Origin: Symbiodinium natans
Taxonomy: Eukaryota > Sar > Dinophyceae > Suessiales > Symbiodiniaceae
Length of the DNA stretch: 64,000 nt
Direction: 5' to 3'
Assembly: GCA_905221605.1 (NCBI GenBank)
Contig: CAJNDS010002388.1
Location: 60,001-124,000 of the forward strand
Position 1 is the first letter of the stretch. Every line of letters starts with the position of its first letter. Of the stretch, positions 25,021-37,000 are shown in pieces. A program made the position numbers and the translations under genes. The notes under the pieces were generated by a model. The model saw nothing but the letters and a program-made list of their open reading frames with translations. It did not search any database and was not told the origin of the DNA.

Positions 25021-28000
25021 TTGTGTGTGTGTTTGTGTGTGTGTTTGTGTGTGTTTGTGTGTGTTGTGTGTGTTGTGTTTGTGTGTGTGTGTGTGTTTGT
25101 GTGTGTTTGTGTGTTTGTGTTTTTGTGTGTGTTGTGTGTGTTTGTGTGTTTGTGTGTGTTGTGTGTTTGTGTGTTTGTGTGTTTGTGTGTTTGTGTGTTT
25201 GTGTGTTTGTGTGTTTGTGTGTTTGTGTGTTTGTGTGTTTGTGTGTTTGTGTGTTTGTGTGTGTGTGTTTGTGTGTTTTTGTGTGTGTTTGTGTGCTTGT
25301 GTGTTTGTGTGTGAATGTATTTGTTTGCTTGCTTGTTTTGTTTGTTTGTTTGCTTGCTTCTTCCATTTATGTTGACCCTTGGTTGCAGCCTTCCTGCATC
25401 CCGACACCCACCCAGACCTAGCAAATCCTTCAGAGCCAGCAAGCCCAAAGCTTTCCTTGGGGGGGGGGGGGGGTAGGTTGCCTTACGTAAGTACTAGGCC
25501 CTTGAGATATGTTATATATATATATATGTATTTACGCTTTCCCTTATTACGAATGTTCTTCAGAGGATCTTAAGTGCCAGCCTAGATGAAGCGCTCCTTT
25601 GCTTCACGTCAAGGACTTTAGTGGAAACCCCAAACAGGGAACCCCAACAATATAGCAGAAATATAAGAGTATCCCTACCAGGGTCTTTCTATTCCCCTTT
25701 CTATTCCTACTCTATTCTTGGGGGTTCCCTTTTTCTTTGGAACCCTGCACCCTAAACCCTCAACCCCCAAACCCCAAACCCCAAACCCTAAACCCTAAAC
25801 CCTAAACCCTAAACCCTACTTTCATCAAGGCTGCTTTGGCTGCCTGAAAGCTGGGTGGGAGCGGGGAGACTTCCAACTTGGCGGTCCATACACGCCCCTC
25901 TCGCAGAAGGAGCTGGCTTCCTTGAAGACCTTCTTCGGATTTAGGGGCCACATAGGGCTTTAGGGTTTAGTATGTAGAGGTGTAGGGTTTAGGCTTCCTT
26001 GAAGACCTTATGCGGATTTAGGGGCCACATAGGGCTTTAGGGTTTAGAATGTAGAGGTTTAGGGTTTAGGGTTTTAGCAGAAGGAGCTGGCTTCCTTGAA
26101 GACCTTATGCGGATTTAGGGGCCGCATAGGGCTTTAGGGTTTAGAATGTAGAGGTTTAGTGCTTTTAGGGTTTTAGGGTTTTAGGATATAGGGGTTTAGG
26201 GTTTTGGGACAAAAACTCTGAAACTCCAAACCCTCAACCCGAGATTGTAAGGGCGCAGAGGAGCATGTCCTGGGCACACAGCATGAGTCTGTTGGGCCAT
26301 CGCCATGCTTACCTTACTTCTACCCCTACTTACAAGCACCCAAGTAGAGCTGTGTTGTACGGATTTTGGGAGTTGCTGACACCCTGGAGCACTGCAATTT
26401 GCCGCGTCTTGGAACGGTTGTCCGGCCATCAAAGTAACAAGCGCCCAAGCATCAACACCACCCTTCTGCGCATAGTTGGGTGTTTACGACAATCAGGGAC
26501 CCCGAAGATAGACCCCAAATAGTAGGATCCCCGAGTAGGACCCCGATAGAATACCCCGAAGATCGCAGGCCCCCATTGGTGAGGTGTTTTTTTTTTTACA
26601 ATTCAGCTGGCTATGGTCTCTGGGCAGGAGTTCGTGTCTGAAGCCAACGAATACCGACCGGATCACGAAGCTGGGCTTCAGCGGAGTCTGGGGTGTAGGG
26701 TTTAGGGTTTAGGGTTTAGGGCTTAGGGCTTAGGGCTTAGGGTTTAGGGTTTAGGGTTTAGGGTTTAGGGCTTTGGGGGTTTGGGGTTTAGGGCTTAGGG
26801 TTCAGCGTTTAGTCCATGACTTCTTGTTGATGGAAGTATTCTCAGACGGGCTGCTGGGTGTCATGCTGCATCCAAGACTGCAGTTGGCATAATATACTAT
26901 AACATAGTACAATAGCGCATAATAATATAGTTGAATATAGTATAATATAGTGTAGATTTGGTGTGATAGAATATAGTGTAGTCTTATATATATATATATG
27001 TGTATCATCAAGTACGAATTCATGTAATACTCGAATATTATGACATGAGTGGACGACAGCAGCAAAGGAGAAGATTGGGCGAGTGGTGCGGCAGGAAATG
27101 CGGCTGATGCTGCTGTATCCCCTGATCTCCATCCTGGCTTCGGTTGCTACGACCCGGAGTATAGGGTTTAGGGTTTAGGGTTTAGGGTTTAGGGTTTAGG
27201 GTTTAGGGTTTAGTGTTTTTGATTGGGGTTCCCTTATAATCCCCTTAACACCCCAAAAGGGTATCCTTTTTTATTCCTGGCTTACTCCTGGGTCTAGGTT
27301 GACAGCAGCTGTGAGAAGGGGATGCCACTCTGGGGGTACGCGCTGTACGTCCCTCTACTCCTCCGTGCCAAGTGGATAGAGATCAAGATCCTCCGCGCGC
27401 TAAACGAGGACCTGGGCTCCGTCGAAATGGGTTGAAGAGCACTGCGGCTACGAGCCGACTCCCCTCAACCCTAAACCCTGAACCCTAAACCCTGAACCGC
27501 AGCTTTTCCTCAAATCAGAAAGCCAAGATGCCCCCAAGTATCAAGCGGGCCAAGCACTCGTCCACCCGTGCAAGGTGCTAGGAAGCACTTAACTTCACCT
27601 CACCTTTTTCTCGGGGTTTAGGGTTTAGGTTTTAGGGTTCAGGGCTTAAGGTATAGGGTTTAGGGTTCAGGGTTTAGGGTGTAGGGTTCAGGGTCTAGTG
27701 TTCAGGGTTCAGGGTTTTTGTGGCGTAGCTGTACCAACCTTGCCAGTCCTGGAGCCACATCTTCCTGGCCCCCGGCCTCTGGCTCGGATGTCTGGAGCAT
27801 GCCGATTGGTTCACGGACGGGGCGCTTCCAGTTCAGGCAGCGGCTAGCGACCCTAAACCCTAAACCCTAAACCCTAAACCCTAAACCCTAAACCCTAAAC
27901 CCTAAACCCTAAACCCTAAACCCTAAACCCTAAACCCTAAACCACATCCTAAAGGCTTTGTAGGCCTGAGGTGCTGTTGATGATCGGGGCAAGGCGTATT

Positions 28001-31000
28001 TGCAAGCAAGTTTCTGGCGCCCTTAGCTCACAGTGCAATTTGCCAAGTAACATCCTCAAGAAGCTCTGCACAATGAAGCACTAAACCTTAAACCCTAAAC
28101 CCTAAACCCTAAACACTAAACCCTAAACCCTAAACCCTAATCCTAAACCCTAAACCTGCGGCCCGAAGGCATACCTCTGCGGTCCCACCGTAACAGAGCG
28201 CTTTGCGGAGAGCTTTGAGCCTCCAAGCTCACGTGTTGGGAAAGGAGTTTAGGGTTTAGGGTTTCTGGTTTAGGGTTTAGGGTTTAGGGTTCAGGGTTTA
28301 GGGTTTAGGGTTTAGGGTTTAGGGTAGCCTTGTGCGCTTAGAGAGTATTCAGGGGCTGTGGACTCAATGAGAGCGCAAGCTCCCTGAAATTTGTCCAGGA
28401 GAGTCATCTTGTGATGCTGGAACTTCGCCTCAATGCCCCCCAAACCCCAAATCCCAGTATTTATATATATTTATATATATATATATATATATGACTAGGC
28501 CAAGTTCAGCTGCCTGAAGAGTCTACACAGACGTCATAAACTCCCACACCAGACGAAACCTACTACGCACATGAAGGCTTGTGGAATCGCAGTCCTGAAA
28601 GCGTCACGCCTCTAAGACGTGGACCCTAACAGCTCCGCAGCCCTTCCCCTCCTAGGATGCCCCGTAGTACCCTTATTCCCTTTTTGGGGGGTTTAAGTTC
28701 CCTTATAAACCCCTTTTAAGCAAAAAAGGGCACCCTTTTCAAGCCTTGGTTACTGGGCAGCCTAGCCTCAAGAAAGCAGCCACTTGAGGCCAAACGACTT
28801 GACGCTGTGTTCAACATAGAGCAGATATGAGCACACCAGGTTGCCCTTCAATCCTTGAGGCCCTAGAAGCCCCCAAGTTTAGGAGATGCAGACAGGATAC
28901 TTGGGAACAATGGTTTTTTTTTTTAGTATATTTAGGTACTACCATTTGTAGGAAACAGCTCAACTTACAACTCTTGCTAGGGGTTCCCCCGAGGCTCTCA
29001 TGGGCCTGGCCCCTGGCGCCCATCGTCCGGATGCTGCACTTCTGGGGCCCCTCGGACCCCCTCATGGAGTTCCCCTACTGCTCCCCTTGATGCCGCCACC
29101 CCCCCCCCCCTCTTTAAGAACCTCTTGTTAGGCTTAGTTATCCGTAAATAGCCTTAGTTATGGGGGTGAACCTAGGGGGGCTAGTATTTCAGTAGTCGCA
29201 GCCAGTAGCACAAAGAGCAGCCCAACTTGGATAGGGCTTTAGGGCTTAGGGCTCAGGGTTCAGGGTTTAGGGTTTAGGGTACGTACCACGATTCGTATCA
29301 CACACCGACTGGATCGCAGGAGCACGCCCGTTGGGGCGGTCCCTCCGGGGACTATGTGCCGAGGAGGAAGGAAGGAAGGAAGGAAGGAAGGAAGGAAGAG
29401 AGAGAGAGAGGGACAGGTCGAGAAACAAAAAGAAGAGAGGAAGCTCAAAACCCAAACCACAATCCCTGAGGTCTTCTTACTGTCGTGCTCAGCTTCGCAG
29501 CCTTGTCCCAGCAGCTGCTGGGGAGCGCGGACCATGGGGACCAGCTGCTTTTGTTCTTGGAGATTCATGGAGGGGGCATGCAGAGTCTGCATCGCCGCAC
29601 TTTGAATACTCCTTTTTGCAGGCAGACATATGTACCACTTTTCAATAGTGCACTCCCGAAGGCTCCTAAAGGATGTGGAGAATTGGGATGAAGTACATAA
29701 AGGGTTTAGGGTTTAGGGTTTAGGGTTTTTAGGGTTTAGGGTTTAGGGTTTAGGGTCTTTCAGGCGTCCATTGCGTCGATATCACAATCATAATCACCAC
29801 CACCGGCGTCGTCATCGTCGCCACCGCCACCACCACCACCACCAGAACCAGCACCAGCACCATCATCAGCACTCTCATCGCCGGTACCATTGTCACCATC
29901 ATCATCATCATCATCATCATCATTCTCATCATCATCATCCTCATCATCATCTCGGGCGTCATCGTCCTGATCCTGGGTTCCCTTGGTCCCGACATCCATT
30001 TTCATTTACATGCTCTTCTAAGTCCACCAGTCCAAAGCCACAAGACGTCCCTAAACCCTAAACCCTAAACCCTAAACCCTAAACCCTAAACCCTAAACCC
30101 TAAACCCTAAACCGAAGGACTGCCATGACCTGGCAGCCGATGTGCCTGGCTTCGGCGCAGTGGCCAATTGGTACGAAGAGTTCGAGCAGGACTCTCAAGC
30201 AAACCCTAAACCCTAAACCCTAAACCCTAAACCCTAAACCCTAAACCCTAAACCCTAAACACTCTCAAGCATTCTCAGCTGGGGGGTTCATAGACAGTCT
30301 GGGGGCCAATAGGAGCTCAAGCAGGCTGTGTTTGGGGGGGCGGGGGCCCGAAATTTCTAAACCCCATACCTTGCACTAAAGGGCCCCAAATCCTGGAAGC
30401 GAAGAGTCAGGACCACGGCTGGAAGCAAGCGGCCGAGGCCCTTTGGGTGCTATTGGCGGTCAGAGCTGGCGGGTCTAGGGGTTTCAGGGTTTCAGGGTTT
30501 CAGGGTTTCAGGGTTTCAGGGTTTCAGGGTTTCAGGGTTTTGGGTTTTGGGTTTTGGGTTCAGGTTTCAGGGTTTAGGGTTTAGGGTTTCGGGTGGCGGG
30601 CTTAGGGCCACTTTCAGTGCGTTTTCTGAATTTCGTTTTCTCCAGCGGAAGCGGGTTTCTTCTCCACGGGGGCTGAGAGCTGACGGGTAAAGGGATTTTA
30701 GGGTTCAGGGTTTATGGTTTGGCTTAGTTTTGGGTTTCGGGTGACTGGGTTAGGAGTTTTAGGCGTTATGGGGTTTAGGGTGACGGGGCTAGGGGGTTCA
30801 GACTTCATGGGGTTTAGGGTGACGGATCTAGGGGGGCTTTAGGGCTTTATGGGGTTTATCAGGTGACGGGCTTAGGGGTTTTAGGGCTTTATGGGATTTA
30901 GGGTGACGTGTTTAGGGCTTACGGGATTTAGAGCGGAAGGGTTCGTAGGGTTCATAGGGTCCTGGGCAGAAGCCTAGCGTTCATAGGGTTTGGGGTTGAA

Positions 31001-34000
31001 GTCTAGGGGGTTCGCGGCTCGGGTCTAGAGTTGAAGGGCTTAGGGTTTAGGGTTGAGGGTTGAGGGTTGAAGGGCTTGGGGTTTAGGGGTTTGGAAGCCG
31101 AAGGCTTTACCATCGTCGCTTTGAGGGGTTTCAGGGTCTAGGGCTGAGGGGTTCAGCACAGCACCCTAAACCCTAAACCCTAAACCCCAAAACCCTAAAC
31201 CCTAAACCCTAAACCCCAAACCCCAAACCCTAAACCCCAAACCCTAAACCCTAAACCCTAAACCCTACAATAGTGGTGGACAAATGCAGGACACCGGCTG
31301 CCTGTCGGAGCGTGCGCTCCTGACCTCCGTCTCGAAGGCTTCACCGGGCTCTCGGGAGCACTTTAGGCATGCTTGTTGGGCACAACTTTTTTAATGGTTG
31401 GGTACCATAATTCCCAAGAAGTCAGCGAGAATCATAATTTTTTGCTAGGGTTCCAAGTTCAGTATAGAGGACAGGAGAGGGTTTAGGGTTTAGGGTTTAG
31501 GGTTTAGGGCTTAGGGCTTAGGGCTTAGGACTTAGGGTTTAGGGTTTAGGGTTTAGGGTTTAGGAGGTGGGGCGTTTGTCAGGACTTGGGGGTGCAGCTG
31601 GATGGTGAGGACCCGGTGGTACTGTCGGGATCTTTGAGCTTCGGGTTTAGGGTTTACTGTAGGGTCTTTAAGGCATAGGGAAGATGCTCATGTCGGTCTG
31701 GAAGAGAAGCTGAAACCTAAACCCTAAACCCTAAACCCTAAACCCTAAACCCTAAACCCTAAACCCTAAACCCTAACCGTAAACCCTAAACCCACATGTG
31801 GGCGATGCCGGAGGTTTTCCTGGAAAACGTGGCGCAGCTGTGGCTGCAGGCATTCCCAGTCAGCTTGGGCTTCACAGGCTCTTGAACCCTAGCGGTTTAG
31901 GGTTTGAGTTTAGGGTTTAGGGTTTAGGGTTTAGGGTTTAGGTTTTAGGTTTTAGGGTTTAGGGTTTAGGGTTTCCACCCTAAACCCTAAATCGTATAGC
32001 CTCTGCACTCCACAGTTTGGTTGGGTAGAGTGGCTAAGTTTCCAACTTTAGCTCCCTGGAACCGTACCTTAAGAAGCCAGGGTTTTTTTTCCTTTCAAAC
32101 CCCTAAACCCTAAACCCTAAACCCTAAACCCTAAACCCATCTTTAGGCTTGGGGTTTTTTATGTTTTTATGGGTCCGCCCTGACGCCACGAGTCCACGTC
32201 CTCTTCAGAACCCTTCGCCCTCTAAGCCTTGGACTCTCAGCCCCCAAACCCCTAAACCCTGTAACCCTATAAACCCTATAAACCCATAAACCCTATTTAA
32301 CCCCTAAAAACCCTAAACCCTAACCCCAAACCCAATAAAACCCTACACCCTACAAAACGCTTGGAAGGCCAGCTTCTTTGCACTGATCTTCGGGAGGTTG
32401 CACCACACCGGCAAGGCTCGCTCCGGGTCCTGGGCGGGCTCCTTACCTACTAAACCCTAAACCCTAAACCCTAAACCTTAAACCCTAAACCCTAAACCCC
32501 CCCTTCTCCCTCCCCGAATTTCAGGTGAAGCTTCTGATCTCCATGGGGCTGGGCCTGATTAGCTGCGCCGCTTGGGTTTGCAGGGAGATGCCCCCTGGGT
32601 TTAGGGTTTAGGGTTTATAAACCCTAAACCCTATAGGGTTTAGGGTTTAGGGTTTTAGGGTTTAGGGTTTGGGATTTATAGGGTTTAGATTTAGGGTTTA
32701 GGGTTCAGGGTTTAGGGTTTATAGGGTTACAGGGTTATAGGTTTTAGGGTTTTAGGGTTTAGGGTCTTTAAGGTTTAGGGTTCAGGGTTTCTTGTTTAGA
32801 TGATGCAGGCAGACACGGGCAGACCATTGCATTTTCTCCAAAATATTGGGCACACGCCTCACATACGCCCCAAAATGCGATTAAGCATCACTTTCGGAAC
32901 CACAAGGAGGCCCTAAGGAATTCCCTTACAGGGGCCCTGAACCCGAAACCGTCTGAACCCGATTAGCCCTACAAACCCCAAAGATCCTATAAACTCTAAA
33001 CCACTGTAAACCCAAGAACCTGAAACCCTATAACCCTACACCGCCCCCCCTCCGCCTCCCCCTCCCCTCAGCCCTCTGAACCCCATAAGCTCTAGAAACC
33101 CTAACGACCCTTGCACCCTAAAAACCCTACAAACCCCTAACAACCTGAAACCCTACAACCCTCCCCCGCCCCCGAACCCCCCCCCCCCCCCCAAACCCTA
33201 AACCCAAACCCTAAACCCAAACCCTAAAGCCTTATAAAGCCTAAACCCTAAACCCAACCCTAAACCCCTAACCCTAAACCCTAAACCCTAAACCCTAAAC
33301 CCTAAACCCTAAACCCTAAACCCCCCCCCCCCCCCCAAAAAAAAAAAAAAAAAAAAAAACAAACTTGCCAGGTCTGCAAGACGCTACCCATGGCTGTTGG
33401 CCTTTGCAGGGCGATGGTCTCGGGCAGCGTCGGCCCCGAGGCCGGCGTTCGAGGGTTTAGGGTTGCGGGTGTAGGGTGTAGGGTTTTGTTTAAATAGGGT
33501 TGCTACGAGGCCACAGAGTGAGCCTTGAGATTTTTTTTTTTGTTTGTTTGGGGGGGGGGGGGGGTGGGGGGTATAGGGTATAGGGTGCAATTATAGGTTT
33601 CATGGGGTTTGCAGGGCTTATGCGATTTGCGGGTTTCTCGCGTTGTAGGCCTTTACGGGGGCTTACAGGAGTTTATCGGAGCTAACAGGGGTCTTTGAAA
33701 AGGGTTGTCGGAGTTCCAGGAAGTGGCGTTTCTTGGAGACTGGCATCATTGAGGAGGCAAGTGAAGGATTGTCGAAAGCCCGACAACCTCTCGCTCCCGA
33801 GCTTCAAGAATGCTTAAACCCTGAACCCTAAACCCTAAACCCTTAACTCTTACTAAACTTTAAGCCCTAACGAAGGACCGCCCCCTGCTCCCCCAAAAGC
33901 GCCGCGCTACACCTGTGCCAGGTGGGCTTCATCGTGCTGTCGTGCCAGCTTTTCGCCATTGTGGGCGTCGCGTGGACCGTGGCGAAGCCCCTTGCTCAGC

Positions 34001-37000
34001 ACAGTTGAAAAGATCCGTGGAGGCCAAATGAACCGTAGAATTTGGGATCCGATATCCTGGTATCCCTATTACGGCAGTCGGATCCTACCCTACCCAGTCA
34101 ATTCCCGTTTCAGGGTTCATCATCTACTGCCCCAAGAAAGCCAAGACCTTGCAGCACCTTGATGCTCCCAGAATGCCAGGGCTGAGGGTATTTAGGGTTT
34201 AGGGTCCATGCAAAGCTGCTTCCATAAGAGCAGCCACACATCTACAGCAGCAAGAAGTCGAGACAAGCAATATAGGGGTCGGAAGAATTACGAATAGCAT
34301 TTCCTTATGGTCCCTATCTCAATAAACTACAATCACCCCCAACAGCCTACTCCAATTTTTGAGGCCCCTGTAGTACAGAAGGAGGAAACCCCAGAGCATG
34401 TTCGGTGAGCGCCCGACGTCAGGCTCTTCAACTCCTTCCAGTGCCCCTCGCGCCTGGGCTGGATGTCAGGGTTCCGTTCTGTGGGGTCCCAGGATTGAAG
34501 TGTCGGGTTTATAGGGTTTATAGGGTTTATAGGGTTTATAGGGTTTATAGGGTTTATAGGGTTTAATAGGGCTTTCTAGGGTTTCTAGGGTTTCTAGGCG
34601 TGAAGAAGTTTCGGGCGACAGATGGGTCGGATGCCAACCATCATCATGCCCAGGATCTCCGGTCCCGTCTTACCTTTCGTACAATGCTGCTGCTGCTCCT
34701 TGTGAAGTCCTAGTGCCCTTCGTCTAGCTTGTGTGATAGGCCACGACGGCCTTGTGGACTGAATGAACCCTAAGAGGTTTAATGTGGTCCATCTACCTTA
34801 ACAGGGGGCGTTATATAGTCATCGGTGATACGATCCCAATTTTGGTGGCTCATTTGGTTCCCCAAGACCTAAACCCTATAAACCCTAAACCCTAAACCCT
34901 TTCAACAAGGCACCTCTGGAATCTGACCAGTGGCTGCGTGCCGCCAGGGGTCCTGACCGCCGGGTAGTTTCGCAAGCGGCAAAGGCCCTTGCCTCAAGCT
35001 CCGGGGGGAGCAGTGTGCCAGAAGACACTTAAGCCTCAAACCCTAAACCCGAAACCCTAAAACTTGAGTTGTAGGGCTTGCATAGTTTAGGGTTGGAAGG
35101 CTTAGAATGGAGACAAACCGCGATCCTCAAAATCTGAAACACGTCCTAGACTCCTCTCCAAACACTCAAAGCAGTTCGGATAAGTAGGGTTTAGGGTTTA
35201 GGGTTTAGGGTTTAGGGTTTAGGGTTTAGGGTTTAGGGTTTAGGGTTTAGGGTTTAGGGTTTAGGGTTTAGGGTGCTCAATAAACCCTACTGTATACCCC
35301 AAAACTACCAGGGCATCCCGCCGAACGCAGGGAGAGAGCGCAGCTTTCTCTCTCTCGAGATGCGAGCCCGACCCCTAAGGGGTCCACGTGCTCTGTCTTG
35401 GAGTTTTTTCTGGCCGGTGCGGGTTCGTCAGCTCTCTAAGTTGTGATCCCTTTTTGGGTGTCCTAAGTAAGCCTTATGTGATAGTAACCCTAAACCCTAA
35501 ACCCTGAACCCAAAAGGGATCCTAATTTAGAGAAAGGACCGTCACGGCCAAGTTGGGCGGGGAGTGCCTATTCTTGCCGGTGTCTGACATGTTCAGCTTG
35601 CAGGAGGCTCCTAGACACGAAGCCCTAAACCCTAAACCCTGTCATGGTCCAGTTCTGTTGCCTGCGGTACTCCCCTGCTCCCAGCCCACTCCTTTTTGCG
35701 AAGCCATCTTCTCAGAGCTCGGGTGCAAAGCTTCCTGCGGAGAAAGGAGAGCGAAGCGTTATGACCAGTGATAATTACAGTTACATTGCTTACATCCCCA
35801 CATATGACTACCCATGAAACTTCAAGTAGGGAGCCCCCTTCGTAGCTGCCAGCTGCGAATCCTAAACCCCAAACCCTAAACCCTAAACCCTAAACCCTAA
35901 CCCTACACCTCTTCAAGCCTCGAAAAGCCCAAACAAGTGCGAGGCCTCGAGAGGCGTCTGTACTTCGAGCTGCCAGGCCTCTACAGCAGGCAGCTTTTGG
36001 GGGTCGGATTTCGGGGCTTCATGGGGCTCATAGGGCTTCGGGTTTGGGGTTTGGGGTTTAGGGTTTAGGGTTTGGGGGTGGTTTGGGGCTTGTTGGGGTT
36101 TATTGGGTTTTTGCATGCGCCGGCATTCACGCACTTTTCCTTGGTAGGGCACTTTTCCTTGGTAGGGTTCGGGTTTGTGGTTTCCCGTTCGTGGTCTGTT
36201 GCTCATGGTTTTTGATGGGCTTCGGGTTTAGGGTCCTAAGGGCCCCTGAATTGAACCCAGGCATCCAGAAAACGCTTGAGATGTCGATGTCATGCTTCGG
36301 ATACTTGGGGTTCTCAGGGTTAGTCAGGGTTCAGGGTTTAGGGTACATAGAGTTTAATTACAGTACCTAGGATAGTTGGTTTTCTTGGTTTTTAGAGTCT
36401 GACTGCAAGTGACGAGCATGGGAAGAGGTTCCAAACTGGCAGAACCCCCCCCCCCCCCCCTGAAAATCTGGCAGTTTTCCTGGGAGGTTCATGTGTAGAT
36501 ATAAGTAGGGTTCGAAGTACCCTAATTAAGGTTACAGCCAGTTATAACTATAGTTACCCTACTTATACTACCCCACTTCTAGCTACCCAGGAACCTTCAA
36601 GTTGCCCTAAAACCTAAACCCTAAACCCTAAACCCCAAACCCTAAACCCTAAACCCTAAACCCTAAACCCTAAACCCTAAACCCTAAACCCTAAACCCCC
36701 TGTCTTTCTACCCAAGGAACCTTCCAAGTTCGCCTGAAGCTCGGAAAGTTGCCCCCCCCCGAAGCCCTGGGCAGGCACAACGTCCTCATTGGCCCTTCGC
36801 ACACGCACCAGGGGCCAGCTGGAACGAGCCCGTTTCTTGCCTTGCTTAAAACCCTAAACCCTAGAAAGAAACCCTCAACCCTAAGCTTGCCCGAACTTCT
36901 GCTTCTGCAGGAGTGCCAAGCAGCCATGGCCTGTCAAGGAAGGAACAACCTAGGCTCTCCACCTTCTGTTAAGAACTCGAGTTGGGCTTGGGGGAGGCAC

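Noticed and set aside
24598-25448. Several 190-270-aa frames on both strands
   Set aside because: They arise from the GT-rich compound microsatellite. Only a short plus-strand island near 24676 looks exon-like.
28827-29090. Stop at 29088-29090 as the end of the nested gene
   Set aside because: Exons in consistent phase continue to 35032, so this exon probably ends at a donor just before the TGA; two adjacent genes remain possible.
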